From positions 1 to 64,000 of the forward strand of contig JARFXS010000001.1 in the NCBI GenBank assembly GCA_029194465.1: DNA of 64,000 bases, read 5' to 3'. The stretch's first letter is position 1, and the number at the start of each line of letters is the position of its first letter. The notes under the pieces were generated by a model. That model was not told the DNA's origin. It worked only from the letters and a program-made list of their open reading frames with translations, and did no database searches. This document shows positions 49,217 to 60,139 of the stretch, in pieces. This DNA comes from Candidatus Nitrosocosmicus sp. Lineage in GTDB: Archaea; Thermoproteota; Nitrososphaeria; Nitrososphaerales; Nitrososphaeraceae. Both the position numbers and the translations under genes were made by a program.

Positions 49217-50096
49217 ATGGATATAATATCCAAAAAATTTCCTATTCATGAGTTGAATATCGAAGACTGTTTATCAAAGAATCAACTCCCTAAGATCGAT
49301 CGATATGATGATCATATATTCGTCATACTACAGTTTCCGGCTTCTCTCAAAGGAAGAGCTGCCCCCAACTTTACTCAACTCTCCTTGTTTATAGGAAAGG
49401 ATTATCTAATTTCAATTACCCAGGGAGATCTTTATCCTTTGAATGATCTATTTAGAACTTGTAATAGCGGCGACCAGACAATCAGAAATAACTTCATGGG
49501 AGGTTCTCCAGGGTATCTATTACATTCAATTTTAGACGCGCTGGTTGATAATTTGCTTCATATATTAATGAAAATTATTGGGAACTTAGACGACATCGAA
49601 GATGAAGTATTTGATGATAAGGTGGCAAATGCGAAGGAAATATCTATCCTTAGAAGGGAAATTACTACACTTCGTAGAATAGTCTTGCCGTTAAAACGAA
49701 TCATGTTAGAAATTACTTCCAGAGATGTTAAGAGATTCTCAAGCAGCGCAGCCGAGGAAGATCTAATTGATTATTTTGATGATATTAATGATCATATATC
49801 AAAGGTATTAGAGGCACTTGATGAGTCAAAAAGAAACAATTGAAATACAAAGACAATGATAACATGTTGAATTCGAAAAAAACAAACAAGATTCGCTTTC
49901 TAAATAACAATATTGTTCATCTATCATCCCAATTACCGTGGCGGGGACTTTTTATGGTATGAACATTGTAATACCTTGCAGCGTCAATGAAGGGACACAA
50001 TTAATGATTACTTTCCACTCATCATCGCATCGCTTTCGTCACTGGCTGCAGGAGTTATGGTGTTATACCAGAAAACTAGGCTGGTTCAATTCATAG
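49217..50096 (+). pseudogene. corA: CorA-type divalent cation transporter, broken
   Basis: The main frame (49217-49843) gives the cytoplasmic half: SKKFPIHELNIEDCLSKNQL, PKIDRYDDHIFVILQFP, LLHSILDALVDNLL and the long stalk helix ILRREITTLRRIVLPLKRIM. Beyond the stop the membrane part is readable only by changing frame several times: YKDNDNMLNS, then PITVAGTFYGMNIVIP with the CorA GMN filter motif, then LIIASLSSLAAGVMVLY. The N-terminus is also short. Either a pseudogene or a badly sequenced gene; no intact Mg/Co channel is encoded as read. Confidence 0.75.
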
Positions 50097-50551
50097 ATTA
50101 TGTTGGGGTATATTTCACTAAATTCTATTTTTTTGTCGATCTTTTTTTTAAACCAAATCATCTCAGAGGTTACCCGATGTGGCAGAGGTAAACCGAGACT
50201 TCTCCTTTTACCTTCACACCTGCACAATCTAACTAATTATTTGTTTATTCTAATTCTTCTCTTTTGATCTCATGATTACAAAATAGAGATACTTTACACA
50301 TTCGGTGACTGAAAATAAAGTGCAATAATTGTGAATTTGTTTTAGGGATTAGATTCAATTTCACTTGAGTAAATCGATTTACAATCAACAAAACAAAATG
50401 TAGCCTATTTGACCCAGTGGCAAGTATCATACCATTACTATTTCTTGTTCTGATGAAGGAGAATTCTTGAATAGGAATATCTTCCAAATGGTAAAGTAAA
50501 TAATACCATTAATGTATACGGTCCGATCAAAAATGACCTCTCAAAATCGTG
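50097..50551. other. Intergenic with one weak ORF
   Basis: A minus-strand frame at 50245-50487 (80 codons, MEDIPIQEFSFIRTRNSNGM) is partly protein-like but unrecognised. Confidence 0.3.
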
Positions 50552-50824
50552 TTATTTATAACTTTCAATACCGGGCAGTCCTTGCTTGTAATAAATTGTA
50601 AAGTTTTGACCTTGAGAATAAGGACAATTTTCGACTGACCTGGGTATACCGTCTGAAGCCTCGACTACACAGGTACCATTCTGTTTTATCTTGACTACCA
50701 CAATCTCTTGAATACTTGGACTAAAAAGTTGCTGTAAGGATCCGTTCAGCAAGATGAAAACTAAAACTACACCTGCAATTATAAATAAAACAGCTAACAT
50801 TTTTGGTGAAAGGTCAAAATCCAT
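50552..50824 (-). CDS. Small membrane-anchored protein, 90 aa
   Basis: One N-terminal TM helix (~8-30, MLAVLFIIAGVVLVFILL) and an external ~55-residue domain with two Cys (NGTCVVEASDG and VENCPYSQG) that could form a disulfide. The pattern QNGTCVVEA...CPYSQGQNFTIYYKQGLP suggests a small beta domain. Unknown family. Confidence 0.55.
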   Translation of the reverse strand: MDFDLSPKMLAVLFIIAGVVLVFILLNGSLQQLFSPSIQEIVVVKIKQNGTCVVEASDGIPRSVENCPYSQGQNFTIYYKQGLPGIESYK

Positions 50825-51667
50825 TTTTCTATTCCCAATATACTAAAATTCCGCCTTGTTATAATGCTATGTTTTTATTTCTTATTGAAATCTGATTGGA
50901 TCCCACAAATCCGATATGATATCTTTATATGGTATTGGTAGCAAAATCTTTATATGACTAATTTTGTAGTCCTGGAACTATTGTGATATGAAGGTTAGAC
51001 GCTTACATTTAAGGTAATTATTTCCGAAAAAACAGGTAACAATATCAGTCAAAATTAGATTTTGGCAATTTGTCATTACTTTATTTGTTATCTAATAATT
51101 TTGGTATAACGCAAATTGCTTTAAAAGTTAATGTATTCTAACCAATTAGATATCCCTAGTTACATTACAACTTAGTAACAGTTTATGTCATTAATATCGA
51201 GAATTGAGAGGCAAAATAAACGCTATTCACCACCACGACTTTTTCTTCTCGATATGACTTGTCTTACTTTGGGTGATGTAATGTCAGAATAACTGAGATT
51301 TATCTTTCTCCAAAACCATTCTTAAAAAATTCTTAAAAGAAAGCCTGATTTTAGATATTCATAGAAAAATGAATTGATATCTCCTTGTTTTTTATTTATA
51401 CCAATCAGATTACCATAGTCATAGTTTGTGATCGCACTCTGACTGGAGCATTACTGCAGTGATTTTCATCATCGATGATCTTGTGTTATTAATTTTTTAA
51501 AGATCTCAATTTTCGAGATTAAGAAAAAATGATTCAATAAATCTCTTGAGTTAGTTGACTAATAATTTATTTCCATGCGATAATCTATGGACCGCATAAA
51601 ATAGTTAGATTCATAGGCTTGTACATAGAATTGAGATTATTTCAACTACGGATCAAGGTTGCAATTT
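50825..51667. other. Intergenic, about 840 bp
   Basis: Contains two copies of atctttatatg (50920s and 50950s), TATA-like direct repeats about 28 bp apart. No gene seen. Confidence 0.35.
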
Positions 51668-53097
51668 ATGAACGAAAAAAACACTCAAAAAGATGCATGG
51701 ATTGCCCTTGCAATTCTCAGCTGCCTGGCACTAATAACAATGTACGGAGAGACCATGCTAATTCCCGCGATTCCCTATTTAATAGATGACTTCAAAATCT
51801 CCTATAATACTTCATCATGGATTTTGACAGCCTATTTAGTTGCTGGGGCAGTAATGACTCCAATTATAGGTAAACTTTCGGATTTTTATGGAAAAAAAAA
51901 ATATTGGTGACGCTAATTGTGATATATTCTGTGGGTAGTTTGTTGGGCGGATTGTCTAGTGATATCTTTATGATGATAATATCGAGGATAATTCAAGGCA
52001 CTGGTTTAGCTATGTTTCCTGTTGCCTTCGCAATTATTAGAGAGAAATTTTCCATTCCAAATCTCGCTATAGGTCAAGGAATTTTTACAGCTGTTTTTTC
52101 AGTAGGTGCCGTAATCGGTCTCGGATTGGGGGCCACCATTGTCGAGCATTTTAGTTGGCATATGACATTCCTCTCAATCGTCCCTTTAATGGTAATATTA
52201 CTAGTGGTGGTACTAAGATGGGTTCAAATTGATTCGGAAAAATTCCTTTTGAAAATACGAGGTAGTATAGATATAAGCGGAACCTTGACATTGATAAGTA
52301 TAGTTTCAACATTCCTTGTGGGATTGACCCTATTACCGAATTCTATTTCTGATCCAAACAACAATTATTTGTTTTTGACCCTATCTCTATTGATGATTTC
52401 GGTAGCCCTCTTACCAATCTTCCTTATCACACAGAGACGGGCTCAATATCCTATTATGGATCTTGATCTGATGAGAGATTCGGTTCTTCTACCTGTCAAT
52501 ATATTAATAATGACCATTGGGATAGCATTTTTCATAATATATCAAACTTTGCCAATCTTGATACAAAGTCCTAACCCAATAGGATTTGGGGGAGGTCCGG
52601 TAGCCACTGCTAGCGTTCAGCTTCCATTTATGATTCTGTCATTTATAATTTCTGTCCTATCAGGATTGTTAATTTCTAGAATAGGTAACATAAAACCGAC
52701 TTTGATTGGAAGTATTTTAAGTACTTCGGGATTCTTTCTACTCTTCATATACCACCCATCAGAGCTGATGATATCATTAGAACTCTGTATCATCGCTATA
52801 GGATTGGCTTTCGCAGAAATAGGTGCTTTTAATATATCATTGGTATCTGCACCGGTAAACCAAAGCGGTTCTGCATTAGGAATCACTATGTTGTTATTTC
52901 TGATTGGAATGTCATTAGGGCCCGCGATTTCTGGGATCTATTTAGAGAGCTTTAGATCCACTATTGACGATACCAATGAGTCATATCCAACCCACGTCGC
53001 GTACGATTTGATCTTTTTAACCGCCCTAATGATCTCAATCTTGTCTGTAATACTTACTCTGTTCATAACAAAAAAACTAGTAAGTAAAGCAACATAG
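51668..53097 (+). CDS. MFS drug-efflux transporter (DHA2 type), frameshifted in A10
   Basis: About 476 residues from ATG 51668, with 12-14 TM helices. Motif A-like GKLSDFYGKKK follows helix 2; the motif-C-like segment GAVIGLGLGATIVEHFSWHM in helix 5 marks an antiporter of the EmrB/QacA group. The reading frame breaks at the ten-A run 51891-51900; one added A gives KKILVTLIVIYSVGSLLGG, the third helix, and continues to 53097. It would export drugs or metabolites using the proton gradient. No regulator adjoins it. Confidence 0.82.
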
Positions 53098-53390
53098 TTT
53101 ACTGGACTAACCCTGCTTGATCCAACTATTTAGGATTGAGAATACTGGAATAGTAGCGATCTTATTTTTCACTAGTAATGATATCTTGATGGCCTAATAA
53201 GTCAAGTATTTTAATGGAAATTTGAATACCAATAATGTTACTATCATAGATCGCATAATTTGATTAATATGGTAAAAGAATTTTTAGAGATCTTGAATGG
53301 CCTTTTTAAGAAACCTATGTATCGATTGTAATAAGTCATTAAATAAGATAAAACGTATATTAGTTCCCAAGAATAATTAGAAATTGCCTC

Positions 53391-53771
53391 TTGAAAAGAG
53401 AACTCAATGACGTTTTTAAAGCATATATTGTGCAATTAATTATTGACAAGAAAACAGAACAGGCGATAGAAAGTTTAAGTCGATTTTATGAAATTGGGCC
53501 CCCAGATATCGTTGTAGGTACGATCAAAGGAAAGAGAAGGACCGTGTATGCAGTGTACGTTCATAGAGAAAGAAGAATTTATTGCATAAATTCGGAAATT
53601 TTTTACAATCCCTTCATAATAATGCATGAATTCTATCATCATTTGCGTACTACCGCTGGAGTTCATAAGGGTTCAGAAAAACATGCCAATATGTATGCTA
53701 TGGGCTTTATTGATGCATATAAAACTATTATGAACGTTGGGCAAAAGCATGAAGATGCCCATCCAACCTAA
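53391..53771 (+). CDS. Putative small zinc metallopeptidase
   Basis: A 126-residue protein starting at TTG (no ATG available). The motif IIMHEFYHHLR contains HExxH, and a downstream His/Glu set in GSEKHANMYAMGFIDAY could supply the third ligand, as in ImmA/IrrE-like or minigluzincin folds. The strand pair VYAVYVHRERRIYCINSEIF before it fits that fold. It may be a regulatory protease or an inactive relative. Alone on the strand. Confidence 0.7.
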   Translation: MKRELNDVFKAYIVQLIIDKKTEQAIESLSRFYEIGPPDIVVGTIKGKRRTVYAVYVHRERRIYCINSEIFYNPFIIMHEFYHHLRTTAGVHKGSEKHANMYAMGFIDAYKTIMNVGQKHEDAHPT

Positions 53772-55105
53772 ATGCTTATTTGAAAAATTGATTTAAGAAC
53801 TGTCAAACTACTTTCTATCTTAAATTAATACATTGTTGTTATGTGCTTGTTAATTTGGATTACATTGCTGCTTTTTTAGGATTGATAATTGACACCTCCT
53901 TTTCAATAATTCATAAAAGCTAGAAATAATTGATTAAAGTGAGTAACTGCTTTTTATTATGTTATATTCCTTGAAACACCAATCCTTCAGGTCTCATCCG
54001 CTCATGCCTTTGATCTTCTCCCCTTATCAGATGATTTTATTCTAACAATTCTTAACTCACTGCTTTGTTGGCGTACCCTATTTATTGCCTTTATGACATG
54101 CTGAATTTTAGGGATTGAAAGATTATTGATCGTTGAGGTTTAGCTATAGCGTAATTGTTGAATCCATTGCGTCTGATTGAACTCTAATGATTATGATTTC
54201 TAAATTTCAATTGGAAATATCAAAAATATTATGATAATCTTCGAAATTTTTTTGCACGCGATAAATCCCTATTGGATCTAGATGAAGGATATTGCATTTC
54301 CAAATGACCTCGACTACAGGGGGATATGTTTTCAGTCATTAGAAAACCACTCTCTGCACAAATGAACTATTAGAGTTCAATGACTTCAATAATAGTTTTC
54401 TTTCCTTAGGACTGAAGACTAAATGGTTGATTGCTCATCAACATGATTCAAGTTTGATGATTATAACTAATTTCATACATATGAAATAATATCAATTAAA
54501 CCCTTTAGGTTCCTCTGATAGCCACACACTATTTACTATGACTATTTTTCGTGAACAAGTTTAGATAATTCTCTGCACATGTAATAGAAGTCATCAATTT
54601 CTTACTAAACCATCTAAATTTGATACTTTGATAGTCAGAAAGTCCATGTATTTTTAACCAAATAAGATTTGGTGATGCTGCAAAAATGATTTCGCTCAAA
54701 CTATTTATCTAATAATGGTAGCGTAAGGCAAATATTCTTCATCTTTGGTAATGTTGTGGATTTAAGCTTAGTAGGAAAAGAACATCCTGTTTATTTGCTA
54801 CAATTTGGCATTTGTGTGTAAATTTGCAGGATCCAATCACTCTCATGTTTTGTTAATAAGATTAGATGATTTACAGTCAGTCAATTCATGCGATTGGGTA
54901 GAGAACTCTAATCTCTGGGTAAATATTGTCTGACAATGGTACTGAAATTGTTAGTGAAATACAGCCAAGTTAGAACTACGATTTCCTTGGGCCTATTTCA
55001 TTGAATTTTTTATCTTCGTATCATTCTTACTATAAAAAATATTGTACATTTTTTTAAGTAATGAGTTATCAAACTCCTTTATTATATAATGCTATTACTT
55101 CTTGA
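53772..55105. other. Long intergenic region, 1.3 kb
   Basis: No open frame or structure recognised on either strand. Lies upstream of the repeat protein gene. Confidence 0.4.
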
Positions 55106-56398
55106 ATGATAAAGATTTTATCATTAAGTGTGCTACTAATATTGATAGTACTAATTATAAGTGGACCTACTTCACAAATGGTTTTTTATCAAAGCGTTAC
55201 TGCCCAAGGATCAAATAGTTACGAAAGTAGTAGCTCCAATTTTGATATTAATAGCATATTTAATGGCCTTCAAAACAGTTTTCTAAATCCAACAGATGGA
55301 TTGAATTCCGACAATGCTCCAGTTCAAGGATCAAATAGTTACGAAAGTAGTAGCTCCAATTTTGATATTAATAGCATATTTAATGGCCTTCAAAACAGTT
55401 TTACCGATCCACTGGGACAAGTTGACATAACTTTTCCTCCTAAACTCGCTGACTCTATGACTCCTGTAAATCAACCAAGCTCCACTGACTCTATGACTCC
55501 TGTAAATCAACCAAGCTCCACTGACTCTATGACTCCTGTAAATCAACCAAGCTCCACTGACTCTATGACTCCTGTAAATCAACCAAGCTCCACTGACTCT
55601 ATGACTCCTGTAAATCAACCCGCTCCACTGACTCTATGACTCTGTAAATCACCAAGCCCAACTCATGACTTCCACTGACTCTATGACTCCTGTAAATCAA
55701 CCAAGCTCCACTGACTCTATGACTCCTGTAAATCAACCAAGCTCCACTGACCACTGACTCTATGACTCTATGAATCTGTAAATCAACCAAGCTCCACTGA
55801 CTCTATGACTCCTGTAAATCAACCAAAGCTCCACTGACTCTATGACTCCTGTAAATCAATGACTCCACTGACTCTATGACTCCTGTAAAATCAACCAAGC
55901 TCCACTGACTCTATGACTCCTGTAAATCAATCAAACTCCACACAGCAAACCCTCTACAACGGAAGAATCAAGCTCTACCGACTCTATAGCACCTCAGAGC
56001 GATAAATCAAGGACGAATCAAGCTCCGCAGACAAACCCTCTACAACGGAAGAATCAAGCTCTACCGACTCTATAGCACCTCAGAGCGATAAATCCAAGGA
56101 CGAATCAAGCTCCGCAGACAAACCATCTACAACGGAAGAATCAAGCTCTACCGACTCTACCGACTCTATAGCACCTCAGAGCGATAAATCCAAGGACGAA
56201 TCAAGCTCCGCAGACAAACCCTCTACAACGGAAGAATCAAGCTCTACCGACTCTACCGACTCTATAGCACCTCAGAGCGATAAATCCAAGGACGAATCAA
56301 GCTCCACTGACAAACCCACGAATGCGGCCATTGAGAAACCCGTAGGAATTACGAAGGTGATATCTCCAACCAATACAAATCCTTCAATTGAAAGCTAA
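55106..56398 (+). CDS. Repeat-built secreted Ser/Thr-rich surface protein, frame broken in repeats
   Basis: N-terminal signal peptide (~5-32, LSVLLILIVLIISGP). Then a duplicated 26-residue block (QGSNSYESSSSNFDINSIFN), a long array of 12-residue units DSMTPVNQPSST, and four ~29-32-residue units built on KPSTTEESSSTDS and SIAPQSDKSKDESSS, ending PTNTNPSIES. The first frame runs to 55639; indels inside the 12-mer array and one in the first long unit (gataaatcaagg for gataaatccaagg) break it, but the last part is open to TAA 56396-56398. The mature protein would be an extended, probably glycosylated stalk or adhesin-like surface protein. Confidence 0.7.
55205..55402 (+). repeat. 78-bp perfect direct repeat, 120-bp period
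   Basis: 55205-55282 and 55325-55402 are identical, encoding QGSNSYESSSSNFDINSIFN and six further residues twice. Confidence 0.95.
55451..55938 (+). repeat. 36-bp tandem repeats (about 13 copies)
   Basis: Four exact copies and a partial fifth from 55451, then about eight degraded copies with short insertions and deletions. Each unit encodes DSMTPVNQPSST. Confidence 0.92.
55942..56310 (+). repeat. 87-96-bp tandem repeats (four copies)
   Basis: Units of 87 bp, the last two with an extra 9 bp (gactctacc), encoding KPSTTEESSSTDS plus SIAPQSDKSKDESSS. Copy 1 lacks one C, shifting frame. Confidence 0.88.
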
Positions 56399-56799
56399 AC
56401 TCTGATATCAGCAGGTCACGATATCCTAAAATTTCAATTTTTTCTCTTCGATCTATTGGGTTAAGACCTTCGACGAAAACAAGTCAAAAATATTGTCGGG
56501 TCCCAAGTTTTTTAAGGATTGAATGATTAGTACAACCTCCAGACAGCAAAATTATCGAGTGATAGTCTTATGAATTCGCATTTTTATGAAGTTTTTTTTG
56601 TTTAGCCTGTCATCATGATTCATTTCATATAGTTGTAAGACTTGAGTCATGCAATTAGATAATGACATGGAATAGATTGATATGAATTTTGATATTTTTT
56701 GGTAAGTTAAATTAAATGACTTTCTAATTGTAAAAGGACAGCTATCATTCAAATGGGTACTAGATTGATGTTTAATAAAGACCGCCAAGGTTAGAGAAT
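56399..56799. other. Intergenic
   Basis: The minus-strand frame 56552-56788 has no domain and is taken as chance. tttaataaag at 56771-56780 is the probable TATA box for the next gene. Confidence 0.4.
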
Positions 56800-57078
56800 A
56801 TGTCTAAAAATGATCAACAGGGTCAGTGTGAGCATATCGTTCAGGCGGATTTGAAAAAGTCAGGGAATACTCAGGGTTGCGAAGAATGTGAAAAAACCGG
56901 TTCCGAATGGGTGCATTTGAGACTTTGTCTGACATGCGGTCATGTAGGGTGTTGCGATGCTTCAAGAAATAAGCACGGAACAAAGCACTATAAGGATACT
57001 ATGCATCCTGTAATTAAATCATATGAACCGGGAGAGTCATGGAAGTGGTGCTTTGTAGATGAAATATTTGCAGAATGA
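56800..57078 (+). CDS. UBP-type zinc-finger protein
   Basis: A 92-residue stand-alone ZnF-UBP domain. Ligands lie in QCEHI, GCEECEKTG, LCLTCGHVGCCDAS and NKHGTKHYKDTMHPV, with the terminal SWKWCFVDEIF. In eukaryotic deubiquitinases this domain grips the free C-terminal Gly-Gly of ubiquitin; prokaryotic copies are unstudied, so binding of an archaeal ubiquitin-like tail is only a possibility. TATA-like box ~27 nt before the ATG. No partner gene adjoins. Confidence 0.9.
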   Translation: MSKNDQQGQCEHIVQADLKKSGNTQGCEECEKTGSEWVHLRLCLTCGHVGCCDASRNKHGTKHYKDTMHPVIKSYEPGESWKWCFVDEIFAE

Positions 57079-57665
57079 AGTTTTCAATAGGAGACAGACG
57101 AGTTGATAAGACTCGATCACTTGTTCAAAATTCAACAGTAAAGTCTTTTCAAATGATGACTTATTCTTATACAAATAAGCCGCTTCAATAAACCAACCTC
57201 TAACTCCAAGTATATTTTTAGAGAAAAGAATAACCTTCTTGATCTTGTTATCGAGAATGAGCAATTGGGTTAAGACAATTTATGAAGAATAATGTAAAAT
57301 TCGAAAAACTACGAAAATATCTTCTAAAAATATCTTTAAACAAGTAACGAATAGGATTTTCAAGGTCTTAAAATAAGTAATCTTTATGATTAATTAACTC
57401 ATAAAATTGTTCGTATATTATATACAATATATAGAAATTTTATGGTAAAAAAATTCTCCGTAACTAGATTAAGGTGACAAATCCATTTTTCTCTAAGTCT
57501 AATGAAAACATACAACAGAGAATTATTGTTGTCACCAATTTACCCAAATCCTGCTCCTCTCTCTAATCATGCAATAGCATAAGGCTTGTATCGCTTTTAT
57601 GTTCCTCGTTTACTGTAATTTTGACCACATAATATTTATTCAGTTTTGCTTGCTACGTAACACCG
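57079..57665. other. Intergenic, convergent 3' ends
   Basis: No gene seen; a minus-strand frame at 57037-57264 overlaps the UBP gene end and is a shadow. Confidence 0.4.
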
Positions 57666-58898
57666 TTAATCTGGTTCTGCTGATTTTGATTCGTTTGGAG
57701 ACTTTGACTCCGAATTGACATTATTATTTCTATTAGCCAACTTTAATCCTAACTTTATCAAGTACGGCGCTAAGAATGTAGATATTAAGGTTATAGTTCC
57801 GATAATAGGTAATATAAAAGAACTTACTACTCCAATGTCTATTCCCCCCTTCGCTACAATTAGGGACATCTCTCCACCTCGTGATGCTGAGAGATCGATA
57901 CCGGTCTGTATCGCAGTGATTTTGCTAAATCCTTGATACCTTGAAGTCAAGAAAACAATAGCGAATTTTACGACTGACGTAACACCCACAAGTATTAGTG
58001 CGGGAATTATGAATACGGGAATCAAATTGATGTCCATTAATGCTCCTACGGAAACGAAAAATAAAGCTACAAACATATCTCTTATGGGTGTCGTTAGGAT
58101 GCTTGTAACTGCGTGAGATTTTGATTCAGCTATTAATACGCCTGCAAAAAAAGCCCCAACCGCTACAGAAATCCCGAGTAAGTTTGAAACATATGCAAAG
58201 CCAAAGGCAAGACCAAGTACAGCCACTACCAAAACGTCACTCTGATTTGTCCTTGCAACAAAATCAACTAAGCGTGGAATTGTTCTCGAACCTATAATCA
58301 AAACTCCAGCAATAAATGCTATAGTTATGCCTATGGGGATTAGGATTTCCACTATCGATATATTACCCGTTACGGTGGTGGAATGTAACAATGCGAATAT
58401 AGATAGTATTATTATGTCCTCAATTATTAGAATTCCCAGAGTAAGGTATGAAGCCTCTTCTCTTAGGATTTTTAATTCTTCTAAAACCTTCATTATTACC
58501 ACTGTGCTAGAAACCGATAATGCAACTGCCATAAACAGGCTATCATAAAACGACATATTCAGTGCCTGACTAACAAAAAACCCTGCAATCATTGTTCCAG
58601 TTTGTTCAGCTAAAGTGATGATCGTAGCCCTTTTGCCAATCTTCCTTAAATTTCTAATGGGGAATTCCATTCCGACCGTAAATAGCAGCAAAATTATTCC
58701 AATTTCTGCAAATAAGTTTAAGACTTCTACATTACTGATGAAACTGAAAGGAGGGGTATGTGGGCCTATTATTATGCCAGCTCCTATGTATCCCAAAATA
58801 AGTGGCTGTTTCAACTTATATGAAATAATCGTCATTACTGCTGCGATTATCATTATTGTCGCAAAATCTTGTAAAATTTGAGTTATTTCTATAGCCAC
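57666..58898 (-). CDS. Cation/proton antiporter, CPA2 (KefB/NapA-like)
   Basis: A 410-residue, 12-TM exchanger without the KTN/TrkA-N tail of full KefB. Landmarks: LILGYIGAGIIIGPHTPPF (helix 2), AEIGIILLLFTVGMEF, SVSSTVVIMKVLEEL, and the ion-binding pair as Glu-Asp in LIIEDIIILSIFA. GVSVAVGAFFAGVLIAES-like text (ISVAVGAFFAGVLIAES) and FFVSVGALMDI follow. It likely exchanges Na+ or K+ for H+ to control cytoplasmic pH. The C-terminus is a ~25-residue Ser/Asn/Glu-rich tail. Confidence 0.9.
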   Translation of the reverse strand: MAIEITQILQDFATIMIIAAVMTIISYKLKQPLILGYIGAGIIIGPHTPPFSFISNVEVLNLFAEIGIILLLFTVGMEFPIRNLRKIGKRATIITLAEQTGTMIAGFFVSQALNMSFYDSLFMAVALSVSSTVVIMKVLEELKILREEASYLTLGILIIEDIIILSIFALLHSTTVTGNISIVEILIPIGITIAFIAGVLIIGSRTIPRLVDFVARTNQSDVLVVAVLGLAFGFAYVSNLLGISVAVGAFFAGVLIAESKSHAVTSILTTPIRDMFVALFFVSVGALMDINLIPVFIIPALILVGVTSVVKFAIVFLTSRYQGFSKITAIQTGIDLSASRGGEMSLIVAKGGIDIGVVSSFILPIIGTITLISTFLAPYLIKLGLKLANRNNNVNSESKSPNESKSAEPD

Positions 58899-59102
58899 AT
58901 TAAAAATTAATATATATATTATTTAAATAATTGTAATTGTTTATTCGATTTAATGTGGAATGATCCTTGTTGACCAGAATGTGAAAATCGAAATCTGTTA
59001 AATACAGAGTCCTATTTAAAATCAAAATTAATTTGAAGTTACATCAACAAATTGTTTCGCAAAAGTACGATACAATCTCATTTATTCTAACTTTATTCCT
59101 GG

Positions 59103-59516
59103 TTAGGGGATCTTTTCGCCTTCTGCGGTTATTTTATAATGGTCGACATTATTTGCGCTAACAAAAAAATAGAAATCTCTCTCATACCCTGGTTTAAATG
59201 TTGACGAAGGAGGGGTAATGAATCTACTAGTTTCTGAGACTGTGGTATTTTTGTGATCAAATAGTTCTACAAGAACCTTTACATCCCTCACATTGAAGGT
59301 CGAATTATTTATGGTTGTGCCTTTAACAGATATTAATCCTGTTGGACTCTCTCCTACCTCAATTTCTTTAAGCTCAAGATTAACTATTGTACTAGATAGT
59401 GAATTTATCATTCCTTGTTCTTGGGAGTTTATTTGATTCGCTATTAGATTTACTAGAAATATGAAGACTAATAGAACGCTTGGTATTAATATGAAGGAAT
59501 TTCTTATTGTATTCAC
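59103..59516 (-). CDS. Secreted FxLYD-like protein
   Basis: 137 residues: signal peptide ~8-30, then a single beta-sandwich (~45-137) with LISVKGTTINNSTFNVRDVKV, ELFDHKNTTVSE and FKPGYERDFYFFV. It parallels the 18325-18756 protein strand for strand (V-x-G-x-x-x-N-N-S/T...D-x-x-V/I; PPSSTFKPG), though identity is low. Anchoring and role are unknown. Starts 204 nt from the antiporter gene in the same direction (upstream of it). Confidence 0.65.
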   Translation of the reverse strand: MNTIRNSFILIPSVLLVFIFLVNLIANQINSQEQGMINSLSSTIVNLELKEIEVGESPTGLISVKGTTINNSTFNVRDVKVLVELFDHKNTTVSETSRFITPPSSTFKPGYERDFYFFVSANNVDHYKITAEGEKIP

Positions 59517-59813
59517 TCTTTTTCCTCTCCCTGCTTAATATTTCATACCGTAACCTAGATATGAATTGTTCTTAGGAAGGTAAAGGTACAATAACTTGAC
59601 AAAAATTTATAGTTTTTGCTCTTGAATCTAAGATTAAGCTAAATGCGCAGTAACAGCATGATAAGATCGTGAAAAATACTACAAAGATAATTGAATATCA
59701 ATGTCTTGATTTATTCAATAAATGAGAAATTATATTGACGAAGTAAATGTCTAATTGAATTTTCATAATTTCTAAAGACATCGTTATACAGAATAGATCC
59801 TTAAGAATTATAC

Positions 59814-59996
59814 TTAATTTGCTCTGTTTCCTTCTTCTACTTCAATAATTTGGTCGTCTGGATATTTGACCACCTTAATATTACAATGCTTGCACTCGTA
59901 GTATTGAATGTCATGCCTATGACTAATAGATCCATTCAGCCATATCATCATATTTCCACATCTTAAACAAGACATAGTCATAAACATGTGTGACAA
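59814..59996 (-). CDS. Small zinc-ribbon protein, 60 aa
   Basis: MSCLRCGNMMIWLNGSISHR supplies a CxxC pair, and YYECKHCNIKVVKYPDDQII the second; an acidic tail follows. Start may be Met1 or Met6/Met8. Typical stand-alone rubredoxin-like/zinc-ribbon protein; partner unknown. Confidence 0.65.
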   Translation of the reverse strand: MSHMFMTMSCLRCGNMMIWLNGSISHRHDIQYYECKHCNIKVVKYPDDQIIEVEEGNRAN

Positions 59997-60110
59997 ATCT
60001 GTGATATTAAATTCTTTTGATCACCAATAATTTTGGATAAAAAATCGACTAGACAAATGTTTGGAAATCGTTAACCCGTTAACTTTCCTCAATGGGAATT
60101 TACACAATCA

Positions 60111-60120
60111 TTTATATAAT
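60111..60120 (+). promoter_or_regulatory. TATA box for the CbtB-like gene
   Basis: tttatataat lies ~25 nt before ATG 60140 and supports that start over the earlier frame opening at 60092. Confidence 0.5.
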
Positions 60121-60139
60121 AAGGACAAATGGTAAAATT

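Noticed and set aside
55331-55790. Minus-strand ORFs with repeated YRSHRVSGAWLI text
   Set aside because: Shadow translations of the 36-bp plus-strand repeats.
55451-55938. Possible CRISPR array (36-bp repeats)
   Set aside because: Units abut with no spacers and encode a peptide repeat in frame; no cas genes.
56552-56788. 78-codon minus-strand ORF
   Set aside because: No domain; sits in the promoter region of the UBP gene.
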